NCBI GenBank assembly: GCA_004212095.1
Contig: RXIJ01000040.1
Span: 1-36,455 of the forward strand
Direction of reading: 5' to 3'
Length of the DNA: 36,455 bases
Source of the DNA: Methanosarcinales archaeon
GTDB taxonomy: Archaea > Halobacteriota > Methanosarcinia > Methanosarcinales > EX4572-44
How positions within the stretch are numbered: the first letter of the stretch is position 1; the number at the start of each line of letters is the position of its first letter. Below, one piece after another: positions 7,442-19,798 of this stretch. The notes beneath the pieces were generated by a model, which had not been told where the DNA came from, made no database searches, and saw nothing but the letters and a program-made list of their open reading frames with translations. The translations under genes were made by a program, and so were the position numbers.

Positions 7442-8620
7442 TCATTTTATCAAATTTCTAAATTCCCATAACAACCTGGGATTGGCTTTAAAAAGAGCTA
7501 AGATCATGTCAAAAACATTCATCGTACTCTTGCACTTTCCTTCAATTGAATGAGCAAGAGTGTTGAACTGCTCATCAGTGAGGGTGCCAAATTTTTCTTT
7601 CACGACCAGGGATTTGCGAATTTTTTTTCCAATAGTTTCCCGCCATTGTATTTCATATTCCATCAGTGCTTTTTCTGAAACATCGTCTTTTTCGATGCAG
7701 CTTGCTGCAACTGTACCCGCCATAACGCCAGCATCAAGAGCGTTTAGAATGCCTCCACCAGTTAGTGGATCTGATTGACGTGCTGAATCCCCTGCAAGCA
7801 TGAGCCCATTTGCAATTGTTTTTTCAATCGGACCGCTTGCTGGCACTGCTCCAAATACCACCTCTATTATTTTGCCAGTTGGAAAGTGATGTTTAACAAA
7901 ATTTGATAGCAGCTTAACTGGCATTCCTTTACCAGAACGTGAGCCACGTACCCCAATCCCAATGTTAGCAACCCCTTCACCTTTTGGAAACACCCATGCA
8001 TATCCGCCTGGTGCAATGCTGTTTCCAAGATAAAAATGGCTGTACTCATCAACTTCAATACCGCTCACAAGAAACTGTGCACATGTCTCAATATCTTTTG
8101 GTGCAAGAGTGGTGTTAATTCCTGCAAACCGTCCAACCTTTGATTCCACACCATCCGCACCCACAACAATTTTGGCTTTGATGTCAACCGACTCTCCAAT
8201 GCTTCGTGCATGAATCCCGGTTATCTGCTTGTTTTTTCTGATGAGTCCTGTTGCAGATGTTTTAACGATTACTTCTGCTCCACTGGATACTGCCTGTTCG
8301 GCAAGGGCTCTATCAAATATCTTCCGCTCAAGTACATAACCTACTTCTGCACCAGACAGTTTTTCTGATATTTGAAGTTTGGTTCCGTCTGGCGCAAATA
8401 TGTATGAACCTTTAACCTCGGCAGCAATCCACCGCGGATCAGGTTTGATGTGTCTTTTTATACCTTCTTTGTCAGCACCCTCTGCACAACGCACAGGGTC
8501 TCCTATTTCCTGTCGTTTCTCAATAAGTAATACATCAAGTCCTGCTTTCGAAGCTGTTTTTGCAACAGAAGAACCTGCCGGACCAGCACCAACAACAATA
8601 ACATCGTACTTATTTTTCAT
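7442..8620 (-). CDS. Digeranylgeranylglycerophospholipid reductase (geranylgeranyl reductase family)
   Basis: This 392-residue FAD enzyme saturates the isoprenoid chains of archaeal membrane lipids. It has the N-terminal dinucleotide fold VVVGAGPAGSSVAK (residues 8-21), an ExRxxxGxPxxC-like element (EKRQEIGDPVRCAEG) with the cysteine found in this family, the VVGADGVESKVGR motif (about 152-164) and the FAD-binding GLMLAGDSARQSDPLTGGGI. It overlaps the upstream ferredoxin gene by ATGA, which points to the ferredoxin as its electron donor. Related family members act on other polyprenols, so the exact substrate is inferred from the archaeal setting. Confidence 0.9.
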   Translation of the reverse strand: MKNKYDVIVVGAGPAGSSVAKTASKAGLDVLLIEKRQEIGDPVRCAEGADKEGIKRHIKPDPRWIAAEVKGSYIFAPDGTKLQISEKLSGAEVGYVLERKIFDRALAEQAVSSGAEVIVKTSATGLIRKNKQITGIHARSIGESVDIKAKIVVGADGVESKVGRFAGINTTLAPKDIETCAQFLVSGIEVDEYSHFYLGNSIAPGGYAWVFPKGEGVANIGIGVRGSRSGKGMPVKLLSNFVKHHFPTGKIIEVVFGAVPASGPIEKTIANGLMLAGDSARQSDPLTGGGILNALDAGVMAGTVAASCIEKDDVSEKALMEYEIQWRETIGKKIRKSLVVKEKFGTLTDEQFNTLAHSIEGKCKSTMNVFDMILALFKANPRLLWEFRNLIK

Positions 8621-8793
8621 TCTTTTACCGACTCAATGGCGCCAATCGGGCAAATATTTACGCATGTGTCACAGTCATCACAGGAATCGTTTATCTCAAT
8701 CCATGTTTCGACCAGTTCAAGTGCTGCCATTGGGCATACACTCACACAGGCACCACAGTATCCACATTTGTATCGATTCACAGTAACGGTCAT
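8617..8793 (-). CDS. 2[4Fe-4S] ferredoxin, 58 residues
   Basis: The short product starts MTVTVNRYKC and contains two classical clusters: C10-x2-C13-x2-C16-x3-C20-P and C38-x2-C41-x2-C44-x3-C48-P. It is an electron carrier. Its TGA overlaps the reductase ATG (ATGA at 8617-8620), so the two are translated as a unit, and it most likely supplies electrons for lipid double-bond reduction. At 58 codons it is easily missed by length-filtered gene finding. Confidence 0.92.
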   Translation of the reverse strand: MTVTVNRYKCGYCGACVSVCPMAALELVETWIEINDSCDDCDTCVNICPIGAIESVKE

Positions 8794-8875
8794 TGTTAAA
8801 CTCCAGCATCAACAGAATGATAATTATAGTCTTTTAGCAAAGCCAAAACCACGGGATTCCGTACTACACGCAACG

Positions 8876-9080
8876 CGAGCGGAAATAACCAGTAACTGCA
8901 CAATTCTTGATTGCGATAGCAATCAAGTGCAGAAAATAACCAATAACTCTTGATCACGCAGATTTGTAGATCAGACTTTTGCAAGAAACTATAATCTCAT
9001 ACGCATGGAAACATATAAAACTTACTCACCTCGATTACTTCGTAATCGAGAGTTTATTGACTCTGTAAAGCGCAAGCTTT
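8876..9080. repeat. Hairpin-bearing intergenic repeat cluster A
   Basis: Two copies of a loosely conserved unit (core GCAGAAAATAACCARTAACT, starting near 8879 and 8929, 50 bases apart) are followed by strong hairpins: CTTGATTGC/GATA/GCAATCAAG (8906-8927), CTCGATTAC/TTC/GTAATCGAG (9030-9050) and AAAGC/GCAA/GCTTT (9067-9080). The last two lie inside the 3' end of the glucoamylase gene. Related units occur near 19.6 kb and hairpins of the same build near 11.5 kb. Confidence 0.6.
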
Positions 9081-11088
9081 GCAATTTGCTTAGCTTCTGT
9101 ACCGCCTCAATAAACAGTGCAGAGCTCCATGCAAGTGGTATTGCCCACGCAGGATTGCCTGTGTGTTTGTTGATCTGCTCTGGCAGTAGTTTCGTGTTGG
9201 TAGTGCTGTTTATCACCATATCGAAATAAGGACGTGTGTTGTTTAACCATTGTTCCCCCATTTTTTCGTCTTTTTGCATGTAGTATTCAGCTATTCTTAG
9301 CTGTGCGTTTATCAGCCACAGTGTTGTTACTGTCCATGGATTTCCGCCTCTGTATTTGTCGTTTTCGTATCGTTTTATACCTTTTTTGCCGTTTACCACG
9401 CAGTTGAGTCTTTTTTCGATGGTGTTTAACATCTGAATTATTTTTTCTCGTTCATCACTACTGGTAATGTCAAGCATGTTGAATGGCGTGAAAGTGCCGA
9501 TAACGCTTGCATCGATTACAGGATATATTTCATTGTTTATTATGGCTTTAGCAAAGCATCCCGTTTCTGGTATCCAGAGCATTTTCATTGTTTTTTGTTT
9601 AATCCATTTCGCACGCGTTTCGTATTCTGTAGCGCAGGCACTTTTCGACTGTGCCCGCGCGAGTTTTGAAACTTCCAAGAGTGCTGCATAGATTGCTGCA
9701 CTGGTATACGTGAAAGATCCGTGGTACGTTTCCCACAGGTCAGTGCATGGATCATGCAGTTCTTTTTGTGTTCGTTTCATAAGATATTTTGAGCCGCGAT
9801 CAATTGTCTGCCAGTAATAATCAATGTACTGCTGCCTTTCCTCCTCTAACAGCGATTGTCCATACTTTGCCATCATGTAAACGGTTGATGCGGTTTCATC
9901 TATTTGTGTCGAGTAATCAAAGTTTCCCCACGATGGTGCAAGGCTTCCGTTGAGCCAGTATCGCTGAAACCACGAGCCGTCTTTCAGTTGTGTGTGTTTG
10001 CACCACCTGATAAATCGCGGCAGGTACTCGGTGTATCCTGCATTATGAAGTGATTGCATTACTTCAACCGCGTCCCGATTCCAGCAGAAACCGTAGCCTC
10101 CACATTCTTCATACGCGTGGTCGAACTCTGGCGCTGCTACTACTGATCCAAGTTTTTCATCAGAGAGAAGCCGCAGCACCTGAAGACTTCGATAGTAGTA
10201 GCTGTTTAACCTGCCTGGAACATTTATTTCTTTTCCGCGTAGAAGCCAGGCATTCCACTCTTCGTGTGTTTTTGTGATGAAGCTTGCAAACGGGATGCTT
10301 TTTATTTGTTCTTTCAAATCGTAGAGCTCTTCCCGGTTCTTTGCAAAGATTACGTATTGTGTAATCTCTTTTGTTGTCAGTGGAAAGCCTGCTGCTATAT
10401 TCACATTTCCAATGTCTTCTTTATTTTTTTGAAGTTGTCCATGTTCAACGCCCCACTTAGCACTTGTCCACCATGCAGTACCAAGAGCTTTACCGACCTG
10501 CCAGTCATTAAACGCGGGAGTTGTTGTTATGCCTACGTGGTGGTTCTGCCAGTATTGTGAAAGCATATCCTCTCTCTCATCGTAAAATCCTGAATTTTTT
10601 TCTTTTTTCTCACCCATGTCAAAGTCAAAATACGTGTAAAAGGTGCCTTCAAGTTCATTGTTATTTATTTTAAGATGTCGTATCAAAACCGGGTAATCGG
10701 GTGGCACAACGTCTGTTATTGATACACTAATTCCACTGGAGTGTTTTAGCTCTGTTTTAAGTATCCCGCTGTTGTCCGGATAGTATTGTTTTGACTGCCA
10801 GTTAATGGAATTTAACCAGTGAATGCTTCCATTGGTGTTGACTCCAAAGAGCGCTTCTGTCACCTGTTGTGCATAATCCTTTCCTGGATAATACATGCCA
10901 AATATTTCGCCTTTCATCCCAAGCGTTACAAGCAGCTGCTGGTTTCCTATAATAGAGTTTGGCTGTTTTATAACCAATGTTTTTTCCTTCCTTCTGGTTG
11001 TTATAAACTGTATCTGTTTTTTTATAACTTTCCCTTCACAGCTCTGTGTCCACTGTGTCTTCTCTGGTTTGTTCCATAAAAGTTCCAA
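9022..11088 (-). CDS. Glycoside hydrolase family 15 enzyme (glucoamylase/trehalase-like)
   Basis: A 688-residue protein with an N-terminal beta-sandwich (about 40-270; GMKGEIFGMYYPG, DFDMGE) and a C-terminal (alpha/alpha)6 barrel. Barrel motifs: YGFCWNRDAVEVM (about 332-344), KDGSWFQRYWLNGSLAPSW with QIDETAS (369-401), the catalytic acid Glu453 in DLWET, and the catalytic base Glu637 in LLPEQ, followed by PLAWS. GH15 enzymes release glucose from alpha-glucans or trehalose; no signal peptide is seen, so glycogen is the likely substrate. The ATG start overlaps the V4R gene by 67 bases; a TTG at 10977 preceded by AGAAGGAAGG would remove the overlap. The last roughly 20 residues are encoded by intergenic-type hairpin repeats and may be a late extension. 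Confidence 0.88.
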   Translation of the reverse strand: MELLWNKPEKTQWTQSCEGKVIKKQIQFITTRRKEKTLVIKQPNSIIGNQQLLVTLGMKGEIFGMYYPGKDYAQQVTEALFGVNTNGSIHWLNSINWQSKQYYPDNSGILKTELKHSSGISVSITDVVPPDYPVLIRHLKINNNELEGTFYTYFDFDMGEKKEKNSGFYDEREDMLSQYWQNHHVGITTTPAFNDWQVGKALGTAWWTSAKWGVEHGQLQKNKEDIGNVNIAAGFPLTTKEITQYVIFAKNREELYDLKEQIKSIPFASFITKTHEEWNAWLLRGKEINVPGRLNSYYYRSLQVLRLLSDEKLGSVVAAPEFDHAYEECGGYGFCWNRDAVEVMQSLHNAGYTEYLPRFIRWCKHTQLKDGSWFQRYWLNGSLAPSWGNFDYSTQIDETASTVYMMAKYGQSLLEEERQQYIDYYWQTIDRGSKYLMKRTQKELHDPCTDLWETYHGSFTYTSAAIYAALLEVSKLARAQSKSACATEYETRAKWIKQKTMKMLWIPETGCFAKAIINNEIYPVIDASVIGTFTPFNMLDITSSDEREKIIQMLNTIEKRLNCVVNGKKGIKRYENDKYRGGNPWTVTTLWLINAQLRIAEYYMQKDEKMGEQWLNNTRPYFDMVINSTTNTKLLPEQINKHTGNPAWAIPLAWSSALFIEAVQKLSKLQSLRFTESINSRLRSNRGE

Positions 11089-11387
11089 ACTTTTTTTGCA
11101 ACAGGCAGGATTGTGAATTTGCAGTCTTCAGCACCCGCATTTTTGCATTTTATTTCCTGCACATGTATGGCTTGATCGAGTACTTCTGTGAAAAACCCTG
11201 CAAAATAACCGCTTAAACATCCGCATTGAGCATGTTCTGTTGAATGCTTTATTTCTGCTAAAAAGGAAACTTTTACAGAAATAATTCCTTTACACGAATC
11301 AAAATTAAAATCAATGCCTATCACCCCCCATCCAGGAACCTGCCGAATTTCGTTTGAAATTACTTTGAGTTTGTTTACCATAGTCAT
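11022..11387 (-). CDS. V4R-domain protein
   Basis: A 121-residue protein whose centre matches the C-terminal half of V4R (4-vinyl reductase) domains: CGCLSGYFAGFF..., then VQEIKCKNAGAEDCKFTI, with the paired cysteines of the family. V4R proteins bind small hydrophobic or tetrapyrrole-like ligands and often regulate genes in methanogens; there is no DNA-binding domain here. The gene precedes the GH15 enzyme in the same direction and overlaps its annotated start. About 25 residues beyond the domain (from AKKVWNF) lie in the overlap and look non-conserved. Ligand and role are unknown. Confidence 0.7.
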   Translation of the reverse strand: MTMVNKLKVISNEIRQVPGWGVIGIDFNFDSCKGIISVKVSFLAEIKHSTEHAQCGCLSGYFAGFFTEVLDQAIHVQEIKCKNAGAEDCKFTILPVAKKVWNFYGTNQRRHSGHRAVKGKL

Positions 11388-11470
11388 TTTTTCACCTTAA
11401 GTATTCATTTTACAACTTAGATATATGGTTTGTTTCGTCATCTCATCAATTTTCGATAACATCAGGCTCA

Positions 11471-11600
11471 AGGGAAGTTTTTTGCGAAGCAAAAAGTTGG
11501 GAGAATGAATCCGCGAGGCGGGTGATTCTTTTAAGCCCTGTTATACGTGTTTTATCGAAGAGAAAACCAAGGTTCAGTGCAACGTTCCGTAGCGAAGCAG
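11471..11600. repeat. Hairpin-rich intergenic region B
   Basis: Contains TTTTTGC/GAA/GCAAAAA (11479-11495), CCGC/GAG/GCGG extended by GAAT...ATTC (11507-11528) and a GTAGCGAAGCAGAG stretch (about 11587-11600). The loops and stem ends resemble those of clusters A and C. No coding frame is supported between 11400 and 11650. Confidence 0.5.
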
Positions 11601-11658
11601 AGGAAAACCGCAGAGTTAAATTTTCACTATATCAATTCGACCACAGGGAGTCTATATT

Positions 11659-11862
11659 TTAGTTATTTTTAATATCTTTAATTGCTTTATCACATTCATA
11701 AATCAGGAAGCTCATAAAAAACGATGTGCATGCTGGGCACGTCCTGTTTTTCAGGGCTTTATACATATAATGCTTCTTCTTTTTTTTATCCTCGATGATA
11801 TCAAGCTCACGAAATATGGCAGATTGTTGGTCGTAATAATGATGAAATATGCCTAACGACAT
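11659..11862 (-). CDS. Small hypothetical protein with CPAC motif
   Basis: A 67-residue product, acidic and basic clusters first (FRELDIIEDKKKKKHYMY), then TCPACTSFFMSFLIYECDKA with three cysteines. A single CxxC plus one later Cys could bind a metal or form a redox pair. The pattern Y...CPxC...LxYE faintly recalls the start of DUF6062-type proteins, but similarity is weak. It is isolated between the repeat region and the rRNA promoter and may be a fragment. Confidence 0.4.
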   Translation of the reverse strand: MSLGIFHHYYDQQSAIFRELDIIEDKKKKKHYMYKALKNRTCPACTSFFMSFLIYECDKAIKDIKNN

Positions 11863-12004
11863 GGGGCGTATGTTGGTGAAAAACGGCCTGATGTAGCTGA
11901 TTTTCTACTACAATGTCATAAAAAATTAGCGATTAAGTGTGAGAAATGTGGAGTTAAAGCTAATTTGACAACCTCTATGAGGGCAGTTTCTTCTAAGCAC
12001 AATA

Positions 12005-12033
12005 CTTATATACTGTACTGTACATTCATAGTA
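12005..12033 (+). promoter_or_regulatory. Putative rRNA operon promoter
   Basis: A TATA box (CTTATATAC, 12005-12013) lies about 260 bases before 16S, with transcription expected near 12033. A hairpin, CCTGAAT/GTTTCT/ATTCAGG (12038-12057), would sit at the start of the leader. It is the best TATA match in the 400 bases ahead of the 16S gene. Confidence 0.5.
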
Positions 12034-12186
12034 ATTCCCTGAATGTTTCTATTCAGGTTTGTCGTAGTTGTTGATGTCAGCCTTTGATTATTGACTTTTG
12101 TCAGTTATGTGATTGGCTGTTTTCTATGCTGCGGTATATGTTTTAATTTAATGGAGACAGGAAATATGGTATTTTTTGTCTGACGT

Positions 12187-12219
12187 TTGTTGTGGCAGTT
12201 CGGTTTATTTCAGTTCAAT
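12187..12219 (+). other. 5' strand of the pre-16S processing stem
   Basis: TTGTTGTGGCAGTT (12187-12200) pairs with AACTGCTACAACAA (13770-13783) with one G-U, and CAGTTCAAT (12211-12219) pairs perfectly with ATTGAACTG (13751-13759). CGGT/GCCG can pair between, flanked by unpaired bases on both strands: the layout of a bulge-helix-bulge cut by the archaeal splicing endonuclease. Confidence 0.75.
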
Positions 12220-12266
12220 GGAATAAATTGAATTATATCTTTTGATGTGTGCGTTTTTCTTTTCCA

Positions 12267-13744
<1,478 letters not shown>

Positions 13745-13750
13745 AACGTA

Positions 13751-13783
13751 ATTGAACTGGATGCCGAAAAACTGCTACAACAA
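13751..13783 (+). other. 3' strand of the pre-16S processing stem
   Basis: Complement of the segment at 12187-12219 (see that entry). It starts six bases after the 16S 3' end and ends before the spacer tRNA. Confidence 0.75.
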
Positions 13784-13831
13784 TACTATTTATAGTGGTT
13801 CTCGTAGGGACTTTGCGAATCTACTTAAAAG

Positions 13832-13905
13832 GGGCTCGTAGATCAGATTGGAAGATCGCTGCCTTTGCAAGGCAGAGGCCCTGGGTTCAAGTCCCAGCGA
13901 GTCCA
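13832..13905 (+). tRNA. tRNA-Ala(UGC) in the 16S-23S spacer
   Basis: Full cloverleaf of 74 bases without encoded CCA: acceptor GGGCTCG/CGAGTCC with the G3-U70 pair that marks alanine tRNAs, D stem GATC/GATC, anticodon arm CTGCC-TTTGCAA-GGCAG (anticodon TGC, U33 present), T arm CTGGG-TTCAAGT-CCCAG, discriminator A. An alanine tRNA in this spacer is the usual euryarchaeal arrangement. Confidence 0.97.
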
Positions 13906-14032
13906 TTTGCCAGTGCACCTGTACAGTTGTATGATTGTATGGGGAAGGGCTGAAAATCAATCATTTTCCTCTTCTTTGAGGAAATGTGCGATTTTATGAT
14001 GCTATGTATATGTGTGATTCTTTGGACGCTTA

Positions 14033-14059
14033 CTGGATGTAAGTGAAATAATTGCTGTA
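14033..14059 (+). other. 5' strand of the pre-23S processing stem
   Basis: CTGGATGTAAGT (14033-14044) pairs with ACTTGCATCCAG (17021-17032) with one G-U, and GCTGTA (14054-14059) with TACAGC (17007-17012). The unpaired stretches between the helices on both strands fit a bulge-containing processing site around 23S. Confidence 0.7.
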
Positions 14060-17006
<2,947 letters not shown>

Positions 17007-17032
17007 TACAGCTTTATGAAACTTGCATCCAG
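17007..17032 (+). other. 3' strand of the pre-23S processing stem
   Basis: Partner of 14033-14059 (see that entry); it separates 23S from the 5S leader. Confidence 0.7.
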
Positions 17033-17083
17033 GCGATATCCATTGAATCACTAATATATATATAGCGTAACCTTTATTGATAT

Positions 17084-17207
17084 GGTATGGCGGCCATAGC
17101 GGTCTGGAAACTCCTGTACCCATCCCGAACACAGAAGATAAGCAGGTCCACGTTCTGTACTGTACTGAGGCGCGCGAGCCCTTGGAAACTATAGATCGCT
17201 GCCAGCC
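17084..17207 (+). rRNA. rrf: 5S ribosomal RNA
   Basis: About 124 bases. The terminal helix TGGCGGC/GCTGCCA (one G-U) encloses GGCCATAGCGG, the conserved CCCATCCCGAACACAGAAG loop and GCGCGCGAGCCC. Ends are approximate. It follows 23S by about 80 bases; a pyrimidine-rich run (TTTCTTCTTTTG, about 17214-17226) just after it probably terminates the transcript. No tRNA follows. Confidence 0.92.
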
Positions 17208-17288
17208 AAATCAATTTCTTCTTTTGTTTGCATCATTGCAAAGTTTGAAGTAATATATCTAAATGTAATACGTAATGAGGTTCTTCCG

Positions 17289-17507
17289 GTGTTTCCTAAT
17301 AAAAAAATACAATCGTTGGTTGGCTCCAAGATTCAAGTAGAAATGAAAGGCAACAATCATATTCTTGAAGGTATTCTCTCAAGTGCTGATGAGTACCTGA
17401 ACATACATCTTATTGATACTGTTGAAGTTGAGGATGAAAAAAGGATAAAATCTCTTGGATCTGTGGTTTTACGAGGCAATAATATTATTTTAGTAAATCC
17501 TTTATAA
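17289..17507 (+). CDS. LSm/Sm-like RNA-binding protein
   Basis: A 72-residue single-domain Sm protein starting with GTG. Sm1 motif: VGSKIQVEMKGNNHILEGIL...DEYLNIHLIDTVEV (with the LNIHL/D core); Sm2: LGSVVLRGNNIILVNP (RG-N RNA-binding residues). Archaeal LSm proteins form heptameric rings that bind U-rich RNA in the cytoplasm. It is followed without a gap by a winged-helix gene and then argG, so all three are likely in one transcript. It is too diverged to say which LSm paralogue it is. Confidence 0.9.
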   Translation: MFPNKKIQSLVGSKIQVEMKGNNHILEGILSSADEYLNIHLIDTVEVEDEKRIKSLGSVVLRGNNIILVNPL

Positions 17508-17897
17508 ATGAGCTCGATCATGAACAAGGATACACTCCTTGATGTTGTAAAGACGCGAAAAGACGGCATCCTGCAGAATGAACTGTGGAAAGTAGTTGGT
17601 ATAGACAGTCCCAAGTGTTCACGACTGGTTAAGCGATTGCTTAAAAAAAACCTGATCACACGAGAGAAGGTGATAGCAAAAGGTTCCCGAACATTTTTAA
17701 TCCGGTCGGTCGAAGAAGGGATGCTTGGAACCGTGAAAAAGGAGAGCCTAATATATTTGATTGCCAATGGACATTTTAGTCCATGCACGGGCTGCAGGCT
17801 TGAATGTGAGCCCAAATATTGCAAATATCTTACTGACTGGATAGATAATTTACTTGCAGAAGAGATAAAAAATAAAAAACTTGAGGTTTGTTTGTGA
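17508..17897 (+). CDS. Winged-helix protein with C-terminal four-cysteine motif
   Basis: A 129-residue protein. Residues about 5-72 form a winged helix of the MarR/Lrp-like kind (LLDVVKTRKDGILQNELWKV, SRLVKRLLKKNLITREKV, then a wing ending FLIRS). The C-terminal part has PCTGCRLECEPKYCKYL: four cysteines spaced C-x2-C-x3-C-x4-C, able to hold a zinc or Fe-S cluster. The winged helix plus Cys cluster recalls RPC34-like proteins and redox-sensing regulators; which applies is not decidable here. The start directly follows the LSm stop and its stop is one base before argG, so it may regulate or simply travel with them. Confidence 0.75.
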   Translation: MSSIMNKDTLLDVVKTRKDGILQNELWKVVGIDSPKCSRLVKRLLKKNLITREKVIAKGSRTFLIRSVEEGMLGTVKKESLIYLIANGHFSPCTGCRLECEPKYCKYLTDWIDNLLAEEIKNKKLEVCL

Positions 17898-17898
17898 T

Positions 17899-19077
17899 AT
17901 GAGGAAAGTTGTACTTGCTTATTCAGGTGGTCTTGACACGTCGGTGTGTGTGCCAATACTTAGAGAGCGATATGGCTATGATTATATAATAACAGTTGTT
18001 GTTGATGTTGGGCAGCCAGAAAGCGATATCGATTCCGCGGTAGCACGTGCACAGATGATCAGTGATAAGCACATCACCATTGATGCAAAAGAGGAATTTG
18101 TCGAAGATTATGTTTTCCCATTGATCAAGGCTAATGGAAATTATGAAGGCTATGTGATGGGTACAGCCATTGCCCGCCCATTGATTGCAAAAAAAATTGT
18201 GGAAGTTGCAGATAAAGAGGGTGCGCAGGCATTAGCTCATGGGTGCACAGGTAAAGGCAACGACCAGTTACGTTTTGAAGCAGTGTTTCGCTCTACTTCT
18301 TATGATGTAATCGCACCAGTGCGGGAACTTGAATTGACCAGAGAATGGGAAATTGACTATGCAGCGAAAAAAGATATTCCTATAACCGTATCAACGAAAA
18401 AGCCATGGAGTGTAGATGAAAACCTGTGGAGCCGCAGCATTGAAGGTGGTCTTCTAGAAGAACCGTCTTATGCGGTTCCTGAAGAGATATACACATGGAC
18501 CGTATCACCATTAAAAGCCCCTGATGAGCCTGAAACCGTAGAAATTGAATTTGATCATGGCGTGCCAGCTGGTGTAAACGGAAAAAGATTTGGCAGCCTC
18601 TCTCTTGTTGAACACTTGAATGTTATTGGGGGACAGCATGGTGTGGGCAGGACTGATATGATAGAGGATCGAGTGCTTGGTTTAAAAGCGCGAGAAAACT
18701 ATGAACATCCTGCAGCAACCATTTTGCTTACGGCACATGCTGATCTTGAAAAACTCGTGCTTACTCGGGCAGAACTGCAATTCAAGAAAACAGTTGATGA
18801 AACGTTAAGTGAACTTGCATACATGGGCTTGATGGACGAACCGTTGTATCTCGACCTTAATGCGTTCATAGACAAAACACAGGAGAGGGTGACAGGTACG
18901 GTAAGCTTGCGACTTTACAAGGGAAGTGCTGTTCCGATTGCACGCTCATCATCGTATGCATTGTATTCCAAAGAGCTTGCATCCTTTGACAGCACCACGC
19001 TAAACCAGAAGGACGCAGAAGGTTTTGCCATATATCATGGCTTTCAGGCACGTCTATATAAAAAAGTAATGAGCTAA
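17899..19077 (+). CDS. argG: Argininosuccinate synthase
   Basis: Joins citrulline and aspartate using ATP in arginine synthesis (cytoplasm). The N-terminal PP-loop AYSGGLDTSV (about residues 7-16), the central ATP/citrulline motifs HGCTGKGNDQLRFE and LTREWEIDYA, and SVDENLWSRSIEGG are all intact. The length of 392 residues is normal. The start was put at the ATG one base after the preceding stop, because the frame upstream offers only a TTG that would add six unlikely residues. Confidence 0.96.
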   Translation: MRKVVLAYSGGLDTSVCVPILRERYGYDYIITVVVDVGQPESDIDSAVARAQMISDKHITIDAKEEFVEDYVFPLIKANGNYEGYVMGTAIARPLIAKKIVEVADKEGAQALAHGCTGKGNDQLRFEAVFRSTSYDVIAPVRELELTREWEIDYAAKKDIPITVSTKKPWSVDENLWSRSIEGGLLEEPSYAVPEEIYTWTVSPLKAPDEPETVEIEFDHGVPAGVNGKRFGSLSLVEHLNVIGGQHGVGRTDMIEDRVLGLKARENYEHPAATILLTAHADLEKLVLTRAELQFKKTVDETLSELAYMGLMDEPLYLDLNAFIDKTQERVTGTVSLRLYKGSAVPIARSSSYALYSKELASFDSTTLNQKDAEGFAIYHGFQARLYKKVMS

Positions 19078-19091
19078 AAGGCGATCTTCTG

Positions 19092-19580
19092 ATGCTGATT
19101 GGAATAATGTCTGACTCTCATGACAACCTTCATGCACTTAAAGCTGCTATTCAATTCTTTAACGACAAAAAAGTTGAGCTCGTGCTCCATGCTGGCGATC
19201 TGGTATCGCCTTTCATGATTGACGCATTATCCAGACTAAACTGTACGTTCAAGATGTGTTTTGGCAATAATGATGGCGATAAAATAAACATTAACAGGTT
19301 AGTTTATAGAATAGGTGGCAGTGTTGGCAATTTTATTGAGACCGTTTGCGATAATAGAAAAATTGGGATGTTACACGGCACAAACAAAGCCGTTGTCGAG
19401 GCACTGGTAAAAAGTGGAAACTTTGACATTATGATAAGCGGGCACACCCATATACCAGTGATCAATCATGGCTCAACACTGTATATCAATCCGGGTGAGG
19501 TATCTGGTATGCTGACAGGTAATAAAACAGTAGCATTATTGGAACTAGATAAACTTCAAGCAGAGATTATCGTTTTATAG
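19092..19580 (+). CDS. MJ0936/YfcE-type metallophosphoesterase
   Basis: A 162-residue calcineurin-like phosphodiesterase. Metal ligand motifs in order: MSDSHDN (residues 6-12), LHAGDLVSP (32-40), FGNND (55-59), MLHGT (about 93-97) and SGHTHIP (about 116-122). Family members hydrolyse cyclic or bis-phosphodiester model substrates with Mn2+/Ni2+; the physiological substrate is not known. It follows argG by 14 bases in the same direction. Confidence 0.92.
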   Translation: MLIGIMSDSHDNLHALKAAIQFFNDKKVELVLHAGDLVSPFMIDALSRLNCTFKMCFGNNDGDKININRLVYRIGGSVGNFIETVCDNRKIGMLHGTNKAVVEALVKSGNFDIMISGHTHIPVINHGSTLYINPGEVSGMLTGNKTVALLELDKLQAEIIVL

Positions 19581-19589
19581 ATGCAAGCC

Positions 19590-19770
19590 TACAAAGCTGC
19601 GCTTTGCAGAGACAAACAGTAACTGTATACAACGCAAGCATTAAGCACTGCAAAGCTGCGTTCTGCAGAGATAACTTCAACTCTCGATTGTGCAAGCTTG
19701 CACAAATTCGTTCTACAGAAAACTGGTAACTCTCGACTACGAAGTAGTCGAGGTGCAAGCAATCGAGATT
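19590..19770. repeat. Hairpin-bearing intergenic repeat cluster C
   Basis: Three successive related units, with cores at about 19606 (GCAGAGACAAACAGTAACTG), 19665 (GCAGAGATAACTTCAACTCT) and 19715 (ACAGAAAACTGGTAACTCTC), spaced 59 and 50 bases. Each is accompanied by a hairpin: CAAAGC/TGC/GCTTTG (19592-19606), the perfect 18-base palindrome TTGTGCAAGCTTGCACAA (19688-19705) and CTCGACTAC/GAA/GTAGTCGAG (19732-19752). No gene is seen here. Confidence 0.65.
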
Positions 19771-19798
19771 TGAAAAACGAATGAGGTGTTGATATTTA

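Noticed and set aside
8379..8953. Plus-strand frames opposite the lipid reductase and ferredoxin
   Set aside because: They are antisense shadows; the minus-strand proteins have complete cofactor motifs.
8876..9080. CRISPR-like repeats
   Set aside because: Units are too diverged, have no regular spacers and no cas genes are present.
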